A stretch of DNA of 64,000 nucleotides from Molossus alvarezi (GCA_037176705.1 JBAWUJ010000077.1:62001-126000); one strand, 5' to 3'. Counted from the first letter of the stretch, positions 24,849 through 36,873 are shown. Notes: a model not told the origin generated them from the letters alone. Program-made: numbers and translations.

Positions 24849-25135
24849 GAAAAACTTTATAGAGACCAATGAAAATGAACAAACAACACAAAATCTATGC
24901 TATGTAGCAGTCCTAAGAGGAAAGTTTATAGCACTACAGGCCAACCTCAAGAAACAAGAAACATTTCTAATTGACTATCTAACCTCACAATTTAAAGAGC
25001 TAGAATGTAAACAAAAGGAAAAACCCAGAGCAAGTAGAAGAAAAAAAAACAAAAAACAGTTTTGATCAGAACAGAAATAAATGACAAAGAATCTAAAAGA
25101 ACAATGCAAAAGATCAATGAAACAAAGAGGTAGTT

Positions 25136-25365
25136 TTTTGTTTTATCCTCACCAGAGGACATTTTTCCATTTTTTGTTCAGAGTGGGGAGAGAGACAGAG
25201 AGAAACATGGACATGAAAGGGACACATCGAGTGGTTGCCACCCACACGACCCAAGCAGGGTCTGGGACAAATTGCAACCCAGGTACGTGACCTTAGTGGG
25301 AACCGAACCTGGGTCTCTCTGGACCGCAGGTTGATGCTCTACCGCTGAGCCAGACTGGCCAGGGC
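25136..25365 (-). repeat. Ves-type SINE, antisense, in L1-2
   Basis: The reverse complement gives a full Ves from head (GCCCTGGCCAGTCTGGCTCA) to the ATCCTCACCAGAGGA-type tail. It is flanked by the 11-bp duplication AAGAGGTAGTT (25125-25135 and 25366-25376). Confidence 0.95.
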
Positions 25366-28300
25366 AAGAGGTAGTTCTTTGAAAAGATAAACATACTGAT
25401 GGATCCTCAGCTAGACTCACCAAGAAACAAAGAGAGAGAACCCAAATATACAAAATCAGAAACAAATGAGAAGTAACAACTAACATCACAGAAACACAGA
25501 GGATCATGAAAATTATTATGAACAATTATATGCCAAAAATTTGGACAATCTAGGGAAATAGATAAATTTCTAAAAATATACAATCTCCCAAAACTGAACT
25601 GGGAAAAGATAGAAAACTTGAACAGACCAATAACAATTTAGGAAATTAAAGATGTAATGAAGAAACCCCAGCAAACAGAAGCCCAGGCCTGGACAGCTTC
25701 GCAGTGTAGTGTTACTGAACATTCAAAGGAGATCTAACACCTATTCTTTTCAAATTATTCCAAAAAATCCAAAAGGATGAAAGACTTCCAAATGCGTTTT
25801 ATGAGGTCAGCATGCTTTTAATTCCAAAACCAGATAAAGACTCTACAAAGAAAGAAAACTACAGGTCAATATCCCTGATGAACATAGATGCCAAAATTCT
25901 GAACAAAATATTAGCAATTTGGATACAGCAATACACCAGAAAAAAAATATTTACCATGACCAAGTGGGATTTATTTCAGGAATGCAAGGCTGGTACAATA
26001 TTTTCAAATCAATACTTGTGATACACCACTTAAAGACAATAAAAGATAAAAATTATATACTCATACCAATAGATGCTGAAAAAGCATTCAACAAAATTTA
26101 GCACCCATTTCTGATAAAATCACCTGGCAATGTGGGAATAGAAAAAGGATTATATCTGGACAAAATAAAGGCTTATATGAAAACCTATAGCCAACATTAT
26201 ACTCAATGGACACAAACTAAAAGCATTTCCTTTAAGAACAGAAACAGGACAAGGATGCCCACTTTCACCACTCTTAATTAATGTAGTACTGAAAGTCTTA
26301 GCCACAGCAATCAAAAAAGAAAGAACTGTAAAGGGGAACCAAATTGGAAAAGAGGAAGTAAAACTGTCATTATTTGCAGATGACATGATATTGTACATAG
26401 AAAACACTAAACACTCCATCAGAAACCTACTAGAGCTAATGAGTGATTTTGGCAAAATAGGAGAATACAAAATTAACATCAAGAAATGGATGGCATTCTT
26501 ATACACCAAGAATAAAATTACAGAAAGAGAAACTGAAAAAAACAATTCTATTTATATTGAGGCTAATAAACTAAGATATGTTGGAATAAACTTAACCAAA
26601 GAAGTAAAGCACCTGTTCTCAAAAAATTATGAAATTAAAAAATGAAATAAATAAATATATAAAATAGTGGAAGCACATACCTTGTTCTTTGATTGAAATA
26701 ATTAACATCATTAAAATGTCCATTCTACCCAAATAAATCTATAGATTCAATGCAATCCTTATTAAAATACAAATGACATGATTCATGAAACTAGATAAAA
26801 TACTTCAAAAGGTTATAAGGAACCAAAAATTACCCTAAATAGTTACAGTAACCGGGGAAAAGAGAACAAAGGGGGAGGAATCACAATACCAGATATCAGG
26901 TTATACTACAAAGTTATTGTAATTAAAACAGCCTGGTATTGGCACAGGAACAGGCATATAGACCAATGGAACAGAACAAATAACCCAAAAATTGACTCAA
27001 GACATTATGCTCAATTAATATTTAACAAAGTTGGCAAGAGAATACAGTGGAGTAAATACAGCCTATTTAATAAAGAATGTTGAGAAAATTAAACTGCAAA
27101 AAATTAAAACTCGACCACCAACTTACACCATACACAAGAATAAACTCAAAATGGATAAACATCTTAAATGTGTCCAATGAATCCATAAAAATCTTAGAAG
27201 AAAATGTAAGCAACAATATTTTGGACATCACATACAACAGAATTTTCACTGATACATCTCCTAAGGTAACAGAAACAAGGAAAACAATGAACACATGGGA
27301 AGACATTAAACTAAAAATTTTCTGCACAGCAAAAAACAAAACAAAACAAACAAACAACAAAAAAAACAAGCATCAAAATGGAAAAGAAATCCATTATATG
27401 AAAGAACATAACTGCCAATGACACATCAAATAAGGGGTTAATCTCCAAAATACATAGAATACTCACACAACTCAACATAAAATAGACTAAGAACACAATT
27501 TAAAAAATGAGCAAAGGAGCTAAATAGACACTTCTCCAAACAGGACATACAAATGGCCAAGAGGCATATGAAGAAATATTCAACATCACTAATAATCAGA
27601 AAGATGAAAATTATAACAACAATGAGGTATCACCTCACAACTCTCAGAATAACTGCCATCAACAAATCATCAAACAAAAATTGTTGGCAAGGGTGTGGAA
27701 AAAAATGGGGCTCTAGTACACTGCTGATGGGAATGCAGACTGGTACTATGAAAAAAAGTATGATGTTACCTCATTAAATTAAAAACTGAATTGCCATTTG
27801 ACCAAGTGATTTCACTTATAGGAATATACCCTAAAAAGCCTAAAACACCAATTAGAAAGAATATATGTACCCCCATGTTTACTACAGCACTATTTACAAT
27901 AGCTAATATCTGGAAACAGCCCAAGTGCCCATCAGTAGATGAGTTAATAAACAAGCCGTGGTACATATACACAATGGAGTACTATGCAGCTGTAAGAAAG
28001 AAAGATCTCTTATCCTTTGAGTCAACATAAAAGGACCTGGAGAGTATTATCCCAAGTGAAACAAGCCAAGCAGAGAAAGACAAATACCACATGATCTCAC
28101 TTATTTGTGGAAATATAATGAGCATAACAGTCTGAGAAACAAGGTAGACCCAGAGTGCATGAAAGTAAGGTACAAACTGACAATCCTCAGAAGAGGGGTG
28201 GGGTTAAGAAAACAGATAAAACATAGAACTTATATGTATGTACGCATAACTGATGGACATGGACAGCAAAGCTGGGACCAAGGTGAGGCAATGAGGAAGA

Positions 28301-28366
28301 GGGTATCAATAAGGAAAAAAGGAGAAACATCTGTAACAAAAGTAAATTAATAAAAAAATTAAAATT

Positions 28367-28869
28367 AAAATGGGAAGAGGACTTAAACAAATACCTTTCT
28401 AAACAGGACATACTAATGACCAAGAAACATATGAAACAAATGATCAATGTCACAAATCATCAAACAAATGCAAATTAAAACAACTGTGAAGTATCAACTT
28501 ACACCTGCTAGAACGGCTGCCATCAACAAAGCATCAAACAAGTGCTGGTGAGGATGTGGAGAGGGGAGACTCTAGTACACTGCTGTTGGGAATATAGACC
28601 AGTGCAGCTACTATGGCATACAATATGGTGTTTCCCAAAAACTTAAAATGGAACTGCCATTAGAGCCAGTGATTCCACATCTAGGAATACATTCAAAGAA
28701 GCCTGAAGCACCAATCAGAAAACATATATGTACCCCTATTCATAGCAGCACTATTTACAATAGCTAAGATCTGGAAACAAACCAAGTGTTTATAAATAGA
28801 TGAATGGATAAAAAAGCAGTGGTGCATATACACAATGGAATAAGAAAGAGAGATACCTTATCCTTTGAT
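28367..28869 (+). mobile_element. LINE-1 3' part, left half split by the NUMT
   Basis: The ORF2 C-terminal text runs from 'aaaatgggaagaggactt' to 'accttatcctttgat' and then stops at the mitochondrial sequence. The next expected LINE-1 bases (acatgga.ggacctg) resume at 49797. A possible target duplication AAAATGGGAA lies at 28367-28376 and 50130-50139, but the left copy is itself similar to LINE-1 text. Confidence 0.85.
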
Positions 28870-28922
28870 AAATTCACATAACTTTGTCAAAGTTAAGTTA
28901 AATGTGAAACCCTATATATTTC
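28870..28922 (+). pseudogene. NUMT tRNA-Asp (partial)
   Basis: The text CATAACTTTGTCAAAGTTAA carries the GTC anticodon in its arm, and a CCCTATATAT block follows directly before COX2. The 5' part of the tRNA is missing because the insertion begins here. Confidence 0.85.
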
Positions 28923-29593
28923 CATGGCTCATCCATTCCAGTTAGGTTTTAAAGATGCTACCTAGCCTATTATATAGAAACTTCTCCTTTTTTATGGCCA
29001 TGCTTTAATAATTGCATTCCTTATCAGCTCATTAGTACTATACATTATTACACTAATACTAACTACCCATCTAAACCATACTAGTACTATAGATGCACAA
29101 GTAGTAGAAACAATCTTACCAGCTATTATTCTAATTATAATTGTGTCACCTTCATTACAAATTTATTATATAGTAGATAAAATTAACAACCCTACTATAA
29201 GCATCAAAACAATAGGATACAAATGATATTGAATCTATGAATATACAGTTAATGAAAACCTTAACTTCAATTCCTATATAATTCCAACATCCAATTTAAA
29301 ACCCGGAGAAATATACCTATTAGAAGTAGACAGTTGAGTAGTATTACCAATAAAATGACAATTTGAATGTTCATTTTATCTGAAGATGTATTACACTCAT
29401 AAGCTATTCCCTCATTAGGGTTAAAATCAGACACTATTCCAGGACGCCTAACCCAAGCAACCTTATTAACTACATGACCAGTACTATACTATGCACAGTG
29501 CTCTAAAATCTGTGGATCCAACCATAGCTTTATGCCAATTGTACTTTAAATAGACCCATTAAAATTTTTTGAAAAATGATCATCAATGCTTTA
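28923..29593 (+). pseudogene. MT-CO2: NUMT COX2
   Basis: This is cytochrome c oxidase subunit II, which carries the CuA site in the mitochondrial inner membrane. It starts ATGGCTCATCCATTCCAG. The CuA region near 29495-29520 (caCAGTGCTCTAAAATCTGTGGA) keeps the CSKICG-type codons. It is nearly the usual 684 bases long, but small indels (near 28970 and 29385) and stops break it. It is followed by tRNA-Lys, as in mtDNA. Confidence 0.93.
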
Positions 29594-29598
29594 ATTTC

Positions 29599-29664
29599 AT
29601 TAAGAAGATAAATAGCACTAACAGTTTAAGTTAGAGATGAGGAGTCTAAATTTCCTCTTAATGA
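29599..29664 (+). pseudogene. NUMT tRNA-Lys
   Basis: It lies between COX2 and ATP8 and begins ATTAAGAAGATAAATAGCAC. Its anticodon region has decayed. Confidence 0.8.
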
Positions 29665-29665
29665 C

Positions 29666-29868
29666 ATGCCTCAGCTCAATACATCAACATGATTTATTAC
29701 TAGCCTATCAATAATTCTAAAAATTTTATTATACAACTAAAAATTTTAAAACACCTTTATTCAAATCCAGAGACAATATCTGTAAAATCATTAAAACACT
29801 CAACTTCCTGATATACCAAATAAAAGAAAATATGTTTGCCTCATTCATTACCCCTATGATAATAGGCC
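29666..29868 (+). pseudogene. MT-ATP8: NUMT ATP8
   Basis: This is subunit 8 of ATP synthase. It begins ATGCCTCAGCTCAATACATC (MPQLNTS) and overlaps the start of ATP6, as in mammals. Frame changes occur in the second half. Confidence 0.85.
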
Positions 29869-30505
29869 TACATATTGTTATCTTATATATTATATTCCCA
29901 ACCATCCTATTCCCATCAACTATATGCTTAATTATAAACCACATTATTGCAATACAATGACTTACTCATTTAACATCAAAACAAATAATAACTATTCACA
30001 ACAAAAAAGGCCAAACATGGACTCTTAGACTAATATAATTAATTATATTTATCAGGTCAACAAACCTTTTAGGCCTCCTTCCACACTCATTTACTCCAAC
30101 TACACAACTCTCAATAAACCTTGGTATAGCAATCTCTTTATGAGAAGAAACAGTAATCTTAAATTTTCAACACAAAACAAAAGCATCATAAGCACATTTC
30201 CTACCTCAAGGAACTCCATTACCTCTAATTCCTATACTAGTAATTATCCAAACAATCAGTTTATTTATCCAACCAATAGCTTTAGCAGTACAACTACCTG
30301 CCAACATTACTGCAGGCTACCTTCTTATTCACCTCATTGGAGGAGCTACTTTAGCTTTAATAAGTATTAGCATAACCAGTGCCCTAATTACATTGATCAT
30401 TATTGTATTATTAACTATTTTAGAGTTTACCATTGCCCTTATTCAAGCTTATGTCTTCACCTTACTAGTCTATAGTTACATGACAATGCCTAATGACCCA
30501 CCAAA
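29829..30505 (+). pseudogene. MT-ATP6: NUMT ATP6
   Basis: This is subunit a of ATP synthase, which forms the proton path. It begins near TTTGCCTCATTCATTACCCC (FASFITP). The end region AATGACCCACCAAACACAT leads straight into COX3. Length is close to the usual 681 bases, and stops are present. Confidence 0.88.
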
Positions 30506-31268
30506 CACATACTTATCACATAGTAAATCCTAGACCTTGACCACTAACAGAAGCTCTATCAGCCCTACTACTAACTTCAGGACTAGTTATATGATTCCAC
30601 TTCAAGTCTTCCCTATTACTTTCCATTGGATTAATCACCAATAGTCTATCCATATGTCAATGATGATGAGACATTATTCGAGAAAGCACATTTTATGGCC
30701 ACTATATACCAATTGTCAAAAAAAGACTTTGATACAAAGTAACTTTATTTATCTTATCAGAAGTATTATTTTTCTCAAGATTTTTTTGAGCTTTCTACCA
30801 TTCAAGTGTAGCTCCAACTCCAGAACTTGGAGGTTATTGACCTCCAGCAGACATCAATACACTAAATCCATTAGAAGTGCTTCTTCTAAATATATCTGTC
30901 CTTTTAGCCTCAGGAGTTTCTACCACATGAGCCAATCATAGCTTAATAGAAGGAAACCAAAAACATAATTCAAGCTTTATTTATCACGATCAGCCTAGGA
31001 TTATATTTTATATTACTTCAAGTTTCTGAATATTATGAAACATCATTTTTCTATCTCTGATGCAATTTATGGTTCAACTTTCTTTATAGCCACAGTCTTT
31101 CATGGTTTACATGTAATTATTGGATCTGCCTCCTTAATTGTGTTTTCTACATCAACTAAAATTCCACTTCACATTTAACCACCATTTTGGCTTTGAGGCA
31201 GCTGCTTGATACAGACACTTTGTAGACATAGTATGACTTATATATATCAATCTATTGATGAGGCTCAT
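30493..31268 (+). pseudogene. MT-CO3: NUMT COX3
   Basis: This is cytochrome c oxidase subunit III. It starts ATGACCCACCAAACACATAC, and CATGGTTTACATGTAATTAT (HGLHVI) is readable near 31099. Near full length, with frameshifts around 31000-31020 and elsewhere. It ends at tRNA-Gly. Confidence 0.92.
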
Positions 31269-31336
31269 AATCTTTAAGTATCAATTAGTACAATTGACTT
31301 CCAATCCATTAATTTCAGTATAACCTAAAGAAGAAT
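31269..31336 (+). pseudogene. NUMT tRNA-Gly, duplication copy 1
   Basis: The text AGTACAATTGACTTCCAATC carries the TCC anticodon. This is the first element of the duplicated segment. Confidence 0.85.
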
Positions 31337-31671
31337 AATCAACACAGCAATTACACTACTCATTAACATTCGTCTAGCATTTCTACTTATTCTAATCACA
31401 TTCTGATGACCACAAACTAACATTCATAATGAAAAAGCAAGTCCTTATGAATGTGGCTTTGACCCTATAGGCTCAGCACACCTACCTTTCTCAATAAACT
31501 TCTTTTTAATAGTACATTCTTACTTTTCAACCTAGAAATCACTCTTGCCCTACAACTACTATGAGCTTCTCAAAGTAATCATCTATAAACAATACGTATT
31601 ACAGCCTTAGTGCTTATTCTATTAATTATTGTCTAAATTATGAACTCAAAGAGAACTAGAATTATCCAGAT
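31335..31671 (+). pseudogene. MT-ND3: NUMT ND3, copy 1
   Basis: This is NADH dehydrogenase subunit 3. The conserved stretch TATGAATGTGGCTTTGACCC (YECGFDP) is at about 31446. It ends with 'gagaactagaattatccag' before tRNA-Arg. Small deletions break the frame near 31505-31530. Confidence 0.9.
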
Positions 31672-31740
31672 AATGGTAGTTAGTTTAAATAACACAAGTG
31701 ATTTTGACTCACTAGATCATGATCATATTTATAACTATCA
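31672..31740 (+). pseudogene. NUMT tRNA-Arg, copy 1
   Basis: TGGTAGTTAGTTTAAATAAC opens the gene, and the anticodon arm GATTTTGACTCACTAG follows. It lies between ND3 and ND4L. Confidence 0.8.
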
Positions 31741-31741
31741 A

Positions 31742-32038
31742 ATGTCCATAACTTATATTAACACATTACTAGCATTTGAAGTCTCCCTGATAGGATTACT
31801 TATATATCAGTCTCATATAATAGCATCCCTGCTATGTTTAAAAGGTATAATATTATCCCTATTTGTCTTTATATCCATAATAATTTTAAAAACACATATA
31901 ATACTAGCTAGCATAGTTCTGATTATCTTATTAGTAGTCAAAACTTGTGAAGCTACTCTAGGCTTATCTTTACTAGTAATAGTGTAAAACAATTAAGGAG
32001 TGGACTATGTACAAAATCTAAATCTTCTTTAATGTTAA
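31742..32038 (+). pseudogene. MT-ND4L: NUMT ND4L, copy 1
   Basis: This is NADH dehydrogenase subunit 4L. It starts ATGTCCATAACTTATATTAA, overlaps the start of ND4 and is about the usual 297 bases. A fairly long open frame survives (31640-31987), but conserved residues are changed, for example the CEAALGL region reads CEATLGL. Confidence 0.9.
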
Positions 32039-32518
32039 AAATTATTATTCCAGCATTAATACTTATTCCACTCATATGTCTTTCAAAACATAGTACAATC
32101 TGAATTAAGTCCACCACCTACAGCCTACTGATCAGTTTTATATGTTTCCCTTTTATAAACCAATTTAATGACAACAGTCTTAACTCATCTATAGTATTCT
32201 TTTGAAACTCCTTATCTACCTCACTCTTCATACAAATAATATGACTCTTACCACTAATAATTATCACCAGCCAATTCCACCTTCTTAAAAATCTATAACA
32301 TGTAAAAATTAGATATTACTATATTAATACAATTAAAAGTATGTCTGATTATAACATTCTCAGTGACAGAAGAAATCTTCTATATCTTATTTGAAGCTAC
32401 TCTTGTCCCCATACTAATTATTATTACCTGCTGTGGAGGCCAAACAGAATAACTCAATGCAGAATTTTATTTTTCATTTTATACATTAGTAGAGTCATTA
32501 CCTTTACTAGTAGCTCTT
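32032..32518 (+). pseudogene. MT-ND4: NUMT ND4 5' part, copy 1
   Basis: It starts ATGTTAAAAATTATTATTCC and runs about 490 bases until a HAL1 insertion. ACTAGTAGCTCTT (32506-32518) is the left target duplication, and the gene resumes at 35978. Confidence 0.92.
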
Positions 32519-32910
32519 TTTTTTTTCTTACTGTGTGATTCCATTTGTATAATATTCTTTTTTATTTTTTTAAAATCTTTATTGTGGGATGTGAAATGTA
32601 TTACACATGTTCCACATTTTTCCCCCATTGACCCCCTCCTCCTCACTCCCGCCCCCCTCTCGCCTTTTCCCAAACTATTGCCCGTGTCCATTGGTTATGC
32701 ATGTAAGTTCTTTGGTTTATTTCTCCCCACCCCCCATCCCCTTTCCCTTTGAGGTTTGTCAGTCTAGCAATGAATTTGTACTTCTTAATTGCTTCACCTT
32801 TTTAACCCATTCCCCCAACCCCCCACCCTACTGGCAACAAATAAAATGTTCTCTGTATCTATGAGAATGTTTCTGTTCTACCTGTTCATTTTGTTTGTAG
32901 ATTCCATTGT

Positions 32911-33901
32911 GTTTTTTTTTTTTAATTTTTTATTTTGTTTGTTACAGATATTTTACCTTTTTTACCCCATTGGCATCCCCCTCCCCACTGCACCCCTGCC
33001 CCATCCCTGGCTTAGTTGTCCATGTCCATTGGTCATGCATACATGCATATAAATTCTGTGGTTTATCTCTTCCCACCCCCCCACCCCTCTTCTGAGGGAT
33101 GTCAGTCTGTGCCCTACTTTTATGTGTCTGGGTCTACTGTATTCCTCAGACTGTTATGTTCATTATATTCTGTATATAAATGAGATCATGTGGTATTTAT
33201 CTTTTTCTGATTGGCTTATTTCACTTAGGATAATACTTTCCAGGTCCCTCCATGTCATCTCAAAAGATAAGAGATCTTTCTTTCTTACAGCTGCATAGTA
33301 CTCCATTGTGTATATGTACCACAGCTTTTTTATCCATTCGTCTACTGATGGACACTTGGGCTGTTTCCAGATCTTAGCTATTGTAAATAGTGCTGCTATG
33401 AACATGGGGGTACATATATTCTTCCTGATTGGTGTTTCAGGCTTCTTAGTGTATATTCCTAGAAGTGGGATCACTGGGTCAAATGGAAGTTCAATTTTTA
33501 ATTTTTTAAGGTAACACCATAGTGTTTTCCACAGTGGCTGCACCAGTCTGCATTCCCACCACCAGTGTATTAGAGTCCCCTTTTCTCCACACCCTCGCCA
33601 ACACTTGTTGTTTGATGATTTGTTGATGGCAGCCATTCTGATAGGTGTGCGGTGATACCTCATTGTTGTTTTAATTTGCATCTCTCTGATGATTAGTGAC
33701 GTTGAGCATTTCTTCATATGTCTCTTGGCCATTTGTATGTCCTGTTTGGAGAGGTGTCTATTCAGCTCCTCTGCCCATTTATTTAAATTGGGTTCTTTGT
33801 CTTCCTTTTGTTGAGTTGCATGATCACTCTATATATATTGGAAATTAACCCCTTATCTGATATATCATTGGCAATGATGTTCTCCCATACAGTGGGTTGC
33901 C
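32911..33901 (-). mobile_element. 5'-truncated LINE-1 nested in HAL1
   Basis: The duplication TTCCATTGT (32902-32910 and 33902-33910) marks insertion between two adjacent positions of the HAL1 3' UTR; the uninterrupted text is seen in the other HAL1 near 8120-8150. ORF2 C-terminal codons are open on the minus strand at 33163-33732 (189 aa). The cysteine/histidine knuckle reads [18 protein letters not shown], followed by IPLLGIY and [20 protein letters not shown]. It looks younger than most LINE-1 copies here. Confidence 0.93.
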
Positions 33902-33939
33902 TTCCATTGTTGATAGATATGTATTCATTGCCATTTTGT

Positions 33940-35130
33940 TTATTCATGTATTTTATCTTTTTCTTCAAAAAGACCCTTCATCATTTCATATAATAACGAT
34001 TTGGTGGTGATGAACTCCTTTAACTTTTTCTTGTCTGGGAAAGTTTTTATATAGCCATTGATTCTAAATGACAGCTTTGCAGGATAGAGTAATCTTGGTT
34101 GTAGGTTCTTGCTTTTCATCACTCTGAATATTTCTTGCCACTCCCTTCTGGCCTGCAAAGTTTCTGTTGAGAAATCAGCTGACAGCCTAATGGGAACTCC
34201 CTTGTAGGTAACTACCTGCCTTTCTCTCTCTTTTTTTTATTTTTTTATCCTCACCCGAGGACATTTTTCCATTTTTTACTCAGATAGACCAGGAAGGAGA
34301 GAGAGGAAGAGAGAGAAACATCGACGTGAAAGGGACACATCAAGTGGCCACCACCCACACGAACCAACCAGGGCCGGGGACAAACTGCAGCCAAGGTACA
34401 TGCCCTTAGCGGGAACCGAACCCGGGTCTCTCTAGACAGCAGGCCAACGCTCTAACCGCTGAGCCAAACCGGCCAGGGCTAGCTGCCTTTCTCTTGCTGC
34501 TTTTAAGATTTTCTCTTTGTCTTGAACCTTTTGCATTTTGATGATGATGTGTCTTGGTGTGGGCCTCTTGGGGTCCATCTTGTTTGGGACTCTCTGTGCT
34601 TCCTGGACTTGTATGTCTGTTTCCTTCACCAAGTTAGGAAAGTTTTCTGCCATTATGGTTTCAAACAGGTTTTCGATTTCTTGTTCTCTTCTCCTTCTGG
34701 TAACCCCAAGATGCGAATGTTGGCACGCTTGAAGTTATCCCAGAGGTTTCTTACACTATCCTCATTTTTTTGGATTCTTTTTTCTTTTTGCTATTCTGAT
34801 TGGGCATTTTTTGCTTCCTTATATTCCAAATAAATGGTTTGCTCCTTGGATTTACATACTCTATTATTGAAGCTGTGTAAATTATTCTTTATTTCAGTTA
34901 ATGCCTCCTTCAATTCTAACTGTGCTTCCATGATTTCTAACTGGTCCTTTTTTATGCTCTTGAGGCCCTCCCTAAGTTTACTGAGGTTCTCACTAAGTTC
35001 ATTGAGCATCCTTATAAGCAGTATTTTGAACTCAGCATCTGTTAGGTTGCTTATCTCCCTTTCGCTTAGTTCTTTTCTTGGGGTTTTGTTCTGTTCTTTC
35101 ATTTGGGACCTGTTTCTTTGTCTCATCATT
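33940..35130 (-). pseudogene. HAL1 ORF1 (broken), second copy
   Basis: Three open pieces on the minus strand follow the LINE-1 ORF1 order. The N-terminal and coiled-coil part is 34791-35129 (reads LSENLSKLREGLKSIKKDQL). The RRM part is 34500-34653 (reads FPNLVKETDIQVQEAQRVP). The C-terminal domain is 33940-34158 (reads QARREWQEIFRVM and LLYPAKLSFRI). A Ves SINE (34228-34479) separates the last two. It is better preserved than the copy at 8156-9135. Confidence 0.85.
34228..34479 (-). repeat. Ves SINE nested in HAL1 ORF1
   Basis: A full-length antisense Ves. The flanking 15-bp duplication TACCTGCCTTTCTCT (34213-34227) and TAGCTGCCTTTCTCT (34480-34494) has one mismatch. Confidence 0.95.
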
Positions 35131-35977
35131 TTGGCTGCCTCCCTGTGTTTGTTTCAGTGTATTACTTAATGAGAGGTATGGGACTCGCTGAGACCAGATG
35201 CTGCTTGTTTGAAGGAATTTAGGAAAAACCTGAAGCAGGATCCAAGACAGGCTAATCCTATGGTTAAGCAAGCGGCAACAGCTTACGTGGGCTTGGAAGT
35301 TGGGTGGGGTGGGGTGGGGTGGGGCCACCAGTGTGAGCCAGGTTGCTGGAGTCCCAGATATGGCGACTGTCTGCAGCCCCAGGGAAGGGCTCACCAATGG
35401 AACAAAGGCCTCTTACAGCACTTTTGTCCCTGAGAAAGCTCCCTCTCCAGCCCTCGCTCCAGTGCCAAACAGCTCAGTTCTTTCCTGTATGTCTCTGGTG
35501 CACCTTGAGATGCCTCCCCGTCCGAGCTTAGAGGGAGAGAGTCTGATAAATTCACACGCGGGCCCTTCAATGAGCTGTCTGGGGCTCCAGCCACATCAAC
35601 ATCCCTGAGCCTCAGTTTCTGCTGGTTTTTCCAGTCAGAAGTTATGGGGACTTCTCTTTCTGGCACTGGAACTCTGAGTGGGGCACCTGTTGTGAGATAG
35701 GGACCCCTCAGTCTTCGGGAAGGACCTTCCCAGCCAAGGTATCCTCCTGATTTTTATCTGCCACACTTGGGTGTGGGACTAGCCCGTCACGCCTCCACTC
35801 CTCCTACCAGTCTGGATGTGGCTGCTGCTTTAATTCCGTAGTTGTAGGACTTCCATTAAGCTTGATTTCAGGTGGTTTTGAATGATGGTTGTTCTGTAAT
35901 TTAGTTGTAACCTTGATGTGGTTGTGGGAGGACACGATACAGCGTTTACCTACGCTGCCATCTTGACCGGAAGTCTC

Positions 35978-36873
35978 ACTGGTAGCTCTTACCTATATTC
36001 AAAATTACATAGGCTCTCTAAACTTCCTACTCATGCAATATTGAATTAAGCCATTACCAAATAACTGAGCTAACTTCTTACTATGACTAGCATATATCAT
36101 TGCCTTTATAGTCAAAATACCATTATATGGCCTTCACCTCTGATTACCAAAAGCACATGTTGAAGCTCCAATTGCAGGCTCAATATTACTAGTATCTGTG
36201 CTATTAAAACTAGGGAATATGGTATAATAAGTATTTCAATTTTACTAAATCTATTACCAATATTATAACTTGGCCATTTCTAATAGTATCTTTATGAGGC
36301 ATAATTATAACTAGTTCAATTTGTTTATGCCAAACAGATCTTAAATCTCTTATTATACACTCATCAGTGAGCCACATAGCACTGGCAATTGTAGCAATTC
36401 TCATCCAACCCCCAAGAAGTTACATAGGAACAACAGCAATAATAATTGCACATGGGCTTACTTCATCATTGTTATTCTGTCTAGCAAATTCAAACTATGA
36501 ATTAATCCACAGTAGAACACTAATTTTAGCCCAGTGCCTACAAATAATTCTCCCACTAAAGGCAGCTTGATGACATTGCAAGCCTTACTAAATTAGCAAT
36601 ACCACTATCAATTAACTTAATTGGAGAATTACTCATAATGATATCAACATTCTCCTGATCAAACTTTTCTATTATTTTAATAGGAATCAATATTATTATT
36701 ACAGCTTTATATTCATTATACATGCTAATTATAACTCAGTGGAAAAAAGCACACACACCATATTAATAATATTAAGTCTTCCTAAATGTGAGAAAATACA
36801 CTAAACGCTCTTCACCTTACAGCCCTCTTATTATTATCAATCGGCCCAAAAACTATTTTGGGTATTTCATACC
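35978..36873 (+). pseudogene. MT-ND4: NUMT ND4 3' part, copy 1
   Basis: It resumes with TCTTACCTATATTCAAAATT and ends with AAAACTATTTTGGGTATTTC before tRNA-His. Together with 32032-32518 it covers about the usual 1,378 bases. Stops and indels are present, for example near 36210 and 36570. Confidence 0.92.

Larger units (their letters stand above)
23712..28040 (+). pseudogene. LINE-1 ORF2 (heavily broken), copy L1-2
   Basis: The start reads MYISIIILNVN near 23720. The endonuclease part is interrupted by a short tandem repeat at about 23815-23911 and later by a Ves SINE (24607-24848). A second Ves (25136-25365) lies before the RT part. RT pieces are open at 25812-26021 and 26385-26645, and the FADD motif is at 26373-26384. 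The C-terminal part is readable at 27553-28030. There are many stops and frameshifts, so it is an old, dead copy. Confidence 0.85.
23126..28350 (+). mobile_element. 5'-truncated LINE-1 (L1-2) carrying two SINEs and an STR
   Basis: It starts inside the ORF1 RRM region (about 23160-23330, reading HIICVPEEEENEQGLENIFE) and continues with the ORF1 C-terminus, ORF2 and 3' UTR, ending in an A/T-rich tail near 28350. It is more decayed than L1-1, which abuts its 5' side. It carries a (TATC)n tract and two Ves SINEs in opposite orientations. Confidence 0.85.
32519..35977 (-). mobile_element. HAL1 inserted in NUMT ND4, with nested LINE-1 and Ves
   Basis: The order and orientation are as in the HAL1 at 7811-9933: 3' UTR at 32560-32910, ORF1 pieces at 33911-35130 and a 5' UTR ending CCGGTCAAGATGGCAGC at about 35970. 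It is flanked by ACTAGTAGCTCTT (32506-32518) and ACTGGTAGCTCTT (35978-35990), a 13-bp target duplication with one mismatch. Without the nested LINE-1 (about 1.0 kb) and the Ves (about 0.25 kb) the element is about 2.2 kb, matching the other copy. Confidence 0.9.

Noticed and set aside
31640..31987. 115-codon open frame as a live ND4L-like gene
   Set aside because: It is the decayed tRNA-Arg/ND4L part of the NUMT read in the standard code. It starts outside ND4L and has changed conserved residues.
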